Positions 59,240 through 64,000 of a stretch of DNA of 64,000 bases are shown here, one piece after another. Made by a program: the position numbers and the translations under genes. Each line of letters begins with the position of its first letter. Within the stretch, counting starts at the first letter, position 1. The notes below the pieces were generated by a model. It saw only the letters and a list, made by a program, of their open reading frames with translations. It ran no database searches and was not told the DNA's origin. Location of the stretch: NCBI RefSeq assembly GCF_001748385.1, contig NZ_BCLI01000001.1, positions 289,177-353,176 of the forward strand, written 5' to 3'. Source of the DNA: Vulcanisaeta thermophila (lineage in GTDB: Archaea > Thermoproteota > Thermoprotei > Thermoproteales > Thermocladiaceae).

Positions 59240-60667
59240 ATGATCATGTCCCAGGGCAACTACAGTAGGGAGGAGATCGAGAGGGGTATTGCTAGGATCT
59301 ATGAGGTTGTGTTAAACACTAAGAATATAACAGCCAGGTATATAGTAATTATTGCACTGGCCTCACTATGGGTTGATGCCTATGACTTCGCAGCCTTCAC
59401 ATTCGCAACAGCAGCATTTAAGAATACGTTTCCCTGGATGTCCACGTGGCTCTTTGGACTAGCAGTAGCTTCTGTTCAACTAGGAGCTACGATAGGCTCC
59501 ATAGTTGGTGGTTGGTTAACTGATAGAATTGGTAGAAGAAACATGTTCATCCTAAATATGATATTCTTTACGGTGATGGCGGCTGGAGCAGGTCTCGCAC
59601 CGGATCCATACACATTCACAGTCTTCAGAACATTACTTGGTTTCGCATTGGGTGCGGATACGGCAACAGGCTTTGCGTACATATTTGAGTACCTAGAGAA
59701 GCAGCAGAGATTGTTCTGGTCTAACCTATGGCAGTTGCAGTGGTATATAATGTATGAGGTTGTCATACTTATCTTCGTATTACCATTCTACTTCATAACA
59801 CACTCATTAACTAACCCATGGTTCTGGAGAATTATTATGTTTGGAGGGGCCGTATTCGCATTTATCATATTAATGCTACGAGCAAGGATACCAGAGTCCG
59901 TACTATGGGAGGCATATAGGGGGCGTCTTGCCACCGCTAAGAGGATCCTTAAGCGTACATACGGTATTGATTTACCTGACGTACCTGATGTTGACGTAGA
60001 ATTAAGAAGACCTGCGAGGGGATTAAGGTCCGCATTTAAGATATTCAGGAGGAACAAATGGAAGGAACTTGTTTATTGCTTTAATGGAAACTTTGAACAA
60101 GCCTTCGAATTTTACACCTTTGGTTTCTACATGCCGTACATATTACTGACCATGCACCTAGCCGGTCCATTAGCCACTATAGAGGCATCCGCGATATTCT
60201 ATGGTGTGGGCGTAATTGCCGGAGTCCTTACGGCATATCTTACGCCTAGGATAGGTACTAAGTCTCAGTACGTGATTGGCGCTACAATATCTGGCATATC
60301 ACTATTTGGTCTTGCATTTACATTCATATATCACTGGCCCCTCTGGCTATTTGTATTGTTTGCTTCTACATTCTACTTTGGGCATGTTATTGGACCCGCA
60401 AGCCAGGGCATGACATCCATAAATGCGGCCTTTGGCGCCAGTGAGAGGGGCACTGCAGCTGGTTGGGGTTATTTCTGGGTTAAGCTTGCCGCCGTTGTTG
60501 GCTCCTTCATAGCACCCACATGGCTAGTGGTTCTTGGTGCCCCTAGGATGACGGAAATCCTGGGCATCTACGCCTTGGCAACCGCAATCCTAGGCTTAAT
60601 AATAGGTTTTGATGCAAGGAAGTATAAACCACCCGAAGAAGAGGAGGTTACCGTCAAGCCAAGCTAA
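59240..60667 (+). CDS. MFS transporter
   Basis: 475 residues, 12 helices. A cytosolic N-terminus precedes helix 1. GWLTDRIGRRNMF (loop 2-3), DTATGFAYIFEYLEKQQR and RIPESVLWEAYRGR are the metabolite:H+ symporter motifs; the second half ends with SERGTAAGWGYF. It resembles the transporter at 55670 in type but not closely in sequence. Likely imports a sugar acid for the dehydratase encoded just upstream. Start ATG at 59240 or 59246. Confidence 0.87.
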   Translation: MIMSQGNYSREEIERGIARIYEVVLNTKNITARYIVIIALASLWVDAYDFAAFTFATAAFKNTFPWMSTWLFGLAVASVQLGATIGSIVGGWLTDRIGRRNMFILNMIFFTVMAAGAGLAPDPYTFTVFRTLLGFALGADTATGFAYIFEYLEKQQRLFWSNLWQLQWYIMYEVVILIFVLPFYFITHSLTNPWFWRIIMFGGAVFAFIILMLRARIPESVLWEAYRGRLATAKRILKRTYGIDLPDVPDVDVELRRPARGLRSAFKIFRRNKWKELVYCFNGNFEQAFEFYTFGFYMPYILLTMHLAGPLATIEASAIFYGVGVIAGVLTAYLTPRIGTKSQYVIGATISGISLFGLAFTFIYHWPLWLFVLFASTFYFGHVIGPASQGMTSINAAFGASERGTAAGWGYFWVKLAAVVGSFIAPTWLVVLGAPRMTEILGIYALATAILGLIIGFDARKYKPPEEEEVTVKPS

Positions 60668-60815
60668 TTCGTTAACCAAATGCTTTTTAATAATTTAAAA
60701 GTTAAAAACAATAATCTTTCTATATTCAATAAATGCATCCTAGTCTTATCATAATCTTTACTGCGTATCAGGGTTATTAATCTCTTAATCATTACCAACA
60801 TTACCCTTTAAGTAT

Positions 60816-61526
60816 TCACTTTTCCAGGTCAGTACTCCCCACGAGATCCCTCACAAGGTATACATTAAGGATCTTCTTCACGGCTTTTCTCAAATGTGCA
60901 TTAGCCGTCGATTTACTTACGCCAAATTTCATAGCAATATCACTAAGATTCACATTTCTTGGTGAATCGAAATACCCATTTAAATATGCATACACTAGTA
61001 TTCTTCTTTCAATATTTGTTAAATGAGGTGTGGTGCCATGGTTAAAAAGTGGGATGCTTCTAGGTATTTTATTAACTGTAAAATCCAATAATTTACCATA
61101 ATTATTAAGCTTCTCATACAATGATGATATTCTCTCCTTATTATCATTTATTAAATATACTGTAAAATCCTTGGTCCCCTCCTTAACCTTTGAACTTACC
61201 ACAATACCCCCTTCATTTAATATTGCATACTTCACCATACCCCTAATGTCACCTAGAAAGAGCACCTCGTATAGATGATTATTAATCTTATTTATATGCA
61301 CCACATCCACTATATTACCTAAGTGAGGTAATCTTCTAAGGAATGTCTTTAATTCATCATGCTTCATACTCCGTACTACTATGCCCTCAATACTATAACC
61401 CTTATCGAAAAATGGGTAGTAATATATCATGTTAGTTTCAATACTTGGGTAATCGGCCGTGGCTTCGGTCCAGTCATTATAATGATGAAGTCTCACGTAT
61501 AATCTGACAACGTTACCTTTCATCAT
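60816..61526 (-). CDS. HTH_10 (bacterio-opsin-activator type) transcriptional regulator
   Basis: 236 residues. The N-terminal 150 residues are a mixed alpha-beta sensor domain with no known motif. The C-terminal HTH_10 domain (about 168-230) is clear: LTNIERRILVYAYLNGYFDSPR, then LSDIAMKFGVSKSTANAHLRKA. It binds DNA and likely controls the island: its gene lies between the MFS transporter and the altronate dehydratase genes. More AT-rich than its neighbours. It is divergent from uxaA with 71 nt between, an obvious site for autoregulation. Confidence 0.85.
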   Translation of the reverse strand: MMKGNVVRLYVRLHHYNDWTEATADYPSIETNMIYYYPFFDKGYSIEGIVVRSMKHDELKTFLRRLPHLGNIVDVVHINKINNHLYEVLFLGDIRGMVKYAILNEGGIVVSSKVKEGTKDFTVYLINDNKERISSLYEKLNNYGKLLDFTVNKIPRSIPLFNHGTTPHLTNIERRILVYAYLNGYFDSPRNVNLSDIAMKFGVSKSTANAHLRKAVKKILNVYLVRDLVGSTDLEK

Positions 61527-61615
61527 TAGAGTATACTATTTAGTTGTATTTAAGCTTTTCCGTATTTAAATAATTATGGGATAATGCTTTTAAGAATATG
61601 CATTTAGTTCCATTA

Positions 61616-61897
61616 ATGCCTCGGGCACTTAAAATTAATGCAAAGGATAATGTGGCTGTGGCTCTTGATGATGTTAGGGTTGGGGATTTGGTGGAGGTGG
61701 TGGGACAGGAGGTGAGGGTTTTTGTTAAGGCTCTGAATAGTGTTCCTAGGGGTCATAAGATTGCCCTTGTGGATATTCCCAGGGGTGGTTTTGTTATTAA
61801 GTATGGTGAGGTCATTGGCGTGGCCACTAGGGATATTAGGGCTGGGGAGCACGTTCATGTGCATAACCTTGACAGTGTTAGGGGGAAGGCCCCATGA
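61616..61897 (+). CDS. Altronate dehydratase small subunit (UxaA N-terminal SAF domain)
   Basis: 93 residues from MPRALKINAKDNVAVALDDV. The SAF beta-clip has VRVGDLVEVVG, VPRGHKIALVDIPRGGFVIKY (split motif GHKIAL), GVATRDIRAGEHVHVHNL; this matches UxaA N-terminal domains, separate in archaea. ATG 61616 is 25 nt after GCTTTTAAG. It overlaps the large-subunit gene by 4 nt. Confidence 0.92.
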   Translation: MPRALKINAKDNVAVALDDVRVGDLVEVVGQEVRVFVKALNSVPRGHKIALVDIPRGGFVIKYGEVIGVATRDIRAGEHVHVHNLDSVRGKAP

Positions 61898-63075
61898 GGC
61901 GTGAATTCCTGGGTTTTGACAGGGGTAGTGGTAGGCCTGGTGTTAGGAATTACGTGCTCATCGTGCCCACGGTTGTTTGCAGTCTGGGCGCCTCCATGGC
62001 CGCTAGGAAGGCCTTGGAGAGGTTGAGTGGTTTCGGGGGTGTGGTTAGGCTTTTGCTTAATATGCATGGTTGTGGCCAGGTGGGTGAGGACCTGGAGCAA
62101 ACCACAAGAACCCTCATTAACACAGCCCTAAACCCCAATGTCTACGGCGCCGTCGTGGTGAGCCTTGGTTGTGAGAGTGTGGATGCCGAGAGGGTTGCTG
62201 ACTCCATTGCCAGGGAGAAGCCTGTGGAGTTCGTTAGGATCCAGGACCATGGCTATGCAAAATCCGTGGACCTAATAGTGGAGAAGGCCAGGAGACTGGC
62301 CGAGGAGGCCGTTAAACTCCAGAGGAGGTCCTTCGACGCCTCACAGTTGGTGGTGGGCCTTGAGTGCGGTGGTAGTGATTGGACCAGCGGCTTGGCATCA
62401 AACCCAGTGGTGGGCGAGGTCTCGGACATGATCGTGAACGCTGGCGGAACCACAATAATCAGCGAGGTCCCAGAATTCATAGGCGCCGAACACCTATACG
62501 CAGCCAGGGCCGTAAATGATGATGTTAGGAAGGCCATTCTAGACGCGGTCAGGTGGTACGAGGAGTGGGTTAAGCGTGAGGCCAGGGTTGACTTTAGGGG
62601 TGCCCAACCAAGCCCTGGAAACATAGCCGGGGGCATAACGACAATCGAGGAAAAATCCCTAGGCGCCATTAAGAAATCAGGCTCAGCACCAGTCAAGGGA
62701 GTCCTCAAATTCGCCGAGAGGGTCCCAGGGCCCGGGCACTACCTAATGATAACGCCAGGCTTTGACACGGAATCGGTCACGGGCATGGTAGCCGGCGGCG
62801 CCCAACTGGTCCTATTCACCACAGGGCGTGGCACACCCACAGGGCACGCAGTAGCCCCCGTAATCAAGATAACCGCTAATAAAGAGACCTACGAAAAACT
62901 CAATGACATGATTGACATCTACGTGGGCACGGTACTCGAAGGCACAGAAACCATTCAACAAGCCGCCAAAAGACTCTACGAATTCATGCTTGAAATAGCC
63001 AGCGGCAAACCCACAAAAGCCGAACTACTGGGCCAGGAAGACTTCGGCATATTCAGAATAGCACCCACACTATAA
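61894..63075 (+). CDS. Altronate dehydratase large subunit (UxaA C-terminal domain)
   Basis: 393 residues. GFDRGSGRPGVRNYVLIVPTV, HGCGQ, SLGCE, LECGGSDWTSGLASNPVVG and the C-terminal GRGTPTGHAVAPVIKITAN are the characteristic blocks. UxaA-type enzymes dehydrate D-altronate to 2-keto-3-deoxygluconate (or galactarate in GarD) with iron/manganese, cytoplasmic. Overlap with the small subunit makes a two-gene operon. With the UxuA-like gene the island covers both branches of hexuronate breakdown. Confidence 0.92.
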   Translation: MRREFLGFDRGSGRPGVRNYVLIVPTVVCSLGASMAARKALERLSGFGGVVRLLLNMHGCGQVGEDLEQTTRTLINTALNPNVYGAVVVSLGCESVDAERVADSIAREKPVEFVRIQDHGYAKSVDLIVEKARRLAEEAVKLQRRSFDASQLVVGLECGGSDWTSGLASNPVVGEVSDMIVNAGGTTIISEVPEFIGAEHLYAARAVNDDVRKAILDAVRWYEEWVKREARVDFRGAQPSPGNIAGGITTIEEKSLGAIKKSGSAPVKGVLKFAERVPGPGHYLMITPGFDTESVTGMVAGGAQLVLFTTGRGTPTGHAVAPVIKITANKETYEKLNDMIDIYVGTVLEGTETIQQAAKRLYEFMLEIASGKPTKAELLGQEDFGIFRIAPTL

Positions 63076-63321
63076 CCCTCAAAAACCACTAAAGCCTCCA
63101 TCCTCAAACACCATAAAAACCACCATAAACCAATAATGAACAAAACCACGTAAATAATCCCAATCATAAACCCAAGACTTCATTAACATAAACACCTCAA
63201 GGCTAACACAAACCACGAAATCGCAATACAAGCATCCAAGGCTTAGAACCACAGGAATGGGGTCATGGAAGCACCAAAGGGCATTACTAAGGCTTATTAG
63301 GCAGCGGATTATACCTTAATT

Positions 63322-63827
63322 GTGGACCTTACCTCATTCATTACATTGATGCTTAGCCAAGCCCCACTGGTTGCAGTTGCCATAGCGGTTATTATCCTCT
63401 ACATTGAGAGGAGGATTAATCGTTTAGGGTCCGAGGTTCGTGATTTAAGGGACTCCATTAACTCCCTGACGGGGCTTGGCGAAGCCCTCCTCTCCATACT
63501 AGTGAATAAGGGACACCTGAGCCGGAACGAAGCCCTGGCACTCAAGGCATCCAGCATTATACCCCACACCAGGCACTACACCATGGAGGACTATAAGAAG
63601 TTAATGGAGATCCTGGACAAGGATTTAGACGCCATCACCTGAGATGACATCTTCGAGCTCGAGAGGATAGCAAGGGCAATTTACAGGGACGGGTGGAACT
63701 CAATAGGGATGATTACATTGATTACTACGCCAAGCTCAGGGTCTACATAGGCATACTCAAGGGCCTCCTCATGAAAAAGGGAATACTACCCACGAGAAAG
63801 CAGGAAAACACGCCACACTACCAATAA
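63322..63827 (+). pseudogene. Membrane-anchored helical protein, TGA stop and frameshift
   Basis: From GTG 63322: a membrane helix (APLVAVAIAVIILYIERRI), a coiled-coil (RLGSEVRDLRDSINSLTG), and LLSILVNKGHLSRNEALALK. An in-frame TGA (63640-63642) interrupts, then DDIFELERIARAIYRDG continues in the same frame. Near 63700 the frame shifts to IDYYAKLRVYIGILKGLLMKKG. The order (TM, coiled coil, helical domain with ELERIAR and a hydrophobic last helix) mirrors the gene at 19833-20445 (ELREIARKV). Function unknown. TATA-like ATTA box about 26 nt upstream. Confidence 0.65.
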
Positions 63828-63955
63828 ACCACCGCACACCTGAACTAAACATCACCTCAGAAACACACCACATAATCCTCCACCGAAAAAATACTGAATA
63901 CTGGGAATTTATCCATTACCTGTATAAATTCACACACCCTTTTTAACGAGTACTA

Positions 63956-64000
63956 ATGGCCAATAAGAACATAAAGAATAGAAATAGGAGGAAACACCCA
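63956..64000 (+). CDS. Start of an unidentified gene cut by the window end
   Basis: ATG at 63956 with TGTATAAATTC about 30 nt upstream. Fifteen codons are visible (MANKNIKNRNRRKHP), basic. Too short to identify. Confidence 0.35.
   Translation, partial: MANKNIKNRNRRKHP

Noticed and set aside
62976-63167. Small hydrophobic minus-strand frame after uxaA
   Set aside because: Half of it is antisense to uxaA and no promoter is seen.

Overview
The window reads as chromosomal DNA of a thermophilic crenarchaeon of the order Thermoproteales, most like Vulcanisaeta or Caldivirga. That genus guess is inference. The signs are AGG/AGA arginine and ATA isoleucine codons, leaderless genes with a TATA-like box about 24-30 nt before the start codon, introns in all three tRNAs (two at non-canonical positions), archaeal C/D-box sRNA candidates, and archaeal families such as NreA, tungsten aldehyde:ferredoxin oxidoreductase (AOR), HTH_10, TauE/SafE-DUF1634 and HEPN/MNT.

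Layout. 0-25 kb is housekeeping and metabolism: thiolase plus its DUF35 partner, a macrodomain, pieces of the futalosine menaquinone route (mqnA-, mqnC- and mqnD-like, all broken), D-3-phosphoglycerate dehydrogenase, a serine recombinase, CinA, NreA with a radical SAM partner, three DsrE-like proteins, MobA, a NicO-type metal transporter, a radical SAM AmrS-like enzyme and a large YyaL/DUF255 protein. 25.35-28.95 kb is an accessory cassette between tRNA-Phe and tRNA-Trp. It holds a TnpB-like RuvC nuclease gene in a palindrome-bounded element, about 0.5 kb of highly structured GC-rich DNA, a 10-repeat CRISPR array without cas genes, and a second orphan copy of the element's right end. 29-46 kb has a pilin-like protein, creatininase and 5-FCL families, a beta-lactamase-fold protein, a ParA/nuclease-like pair, a cytochrome bd-type oxidase operon, a HEPN/MNT toxin-antitoxin pair, a sulfite-exporter family gene with a decaying paralogue, repair enzymes and a transporter.

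46-63 kb is a sugar-acid and hydroxyacid catabolic island: mannonate dehydratase, split altronate dehydratase, an enolase-superfamily dehydratase, a GlcD-type oxidase, AOR, an acetolactate-synthase-like TPP enzyme, a beta-hydroxyacid dehydrogenase, a ketol-acid-reductoisomerase-like protein with changed active-site motifs, two MFS transporters and an HTH_10 regulator. The dehydratases would converge on 2-keto-3-deoxy sugar acids, with AOR and hydroxyacid enzymes downstream.

Many genes carry single-base frameshifts or in-frame stops: mqnA, mqnD, the secreted protein at 12.8 kb, NicO, two coiled-coil proteins, the TauE paralogue and an ATPase. Most shifts are one missing base beside a short G or C run, so either real decay or assembly error is possible. 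This caveat applies to every pseudogene call. No database search was run; all family names rest on motif recognition.
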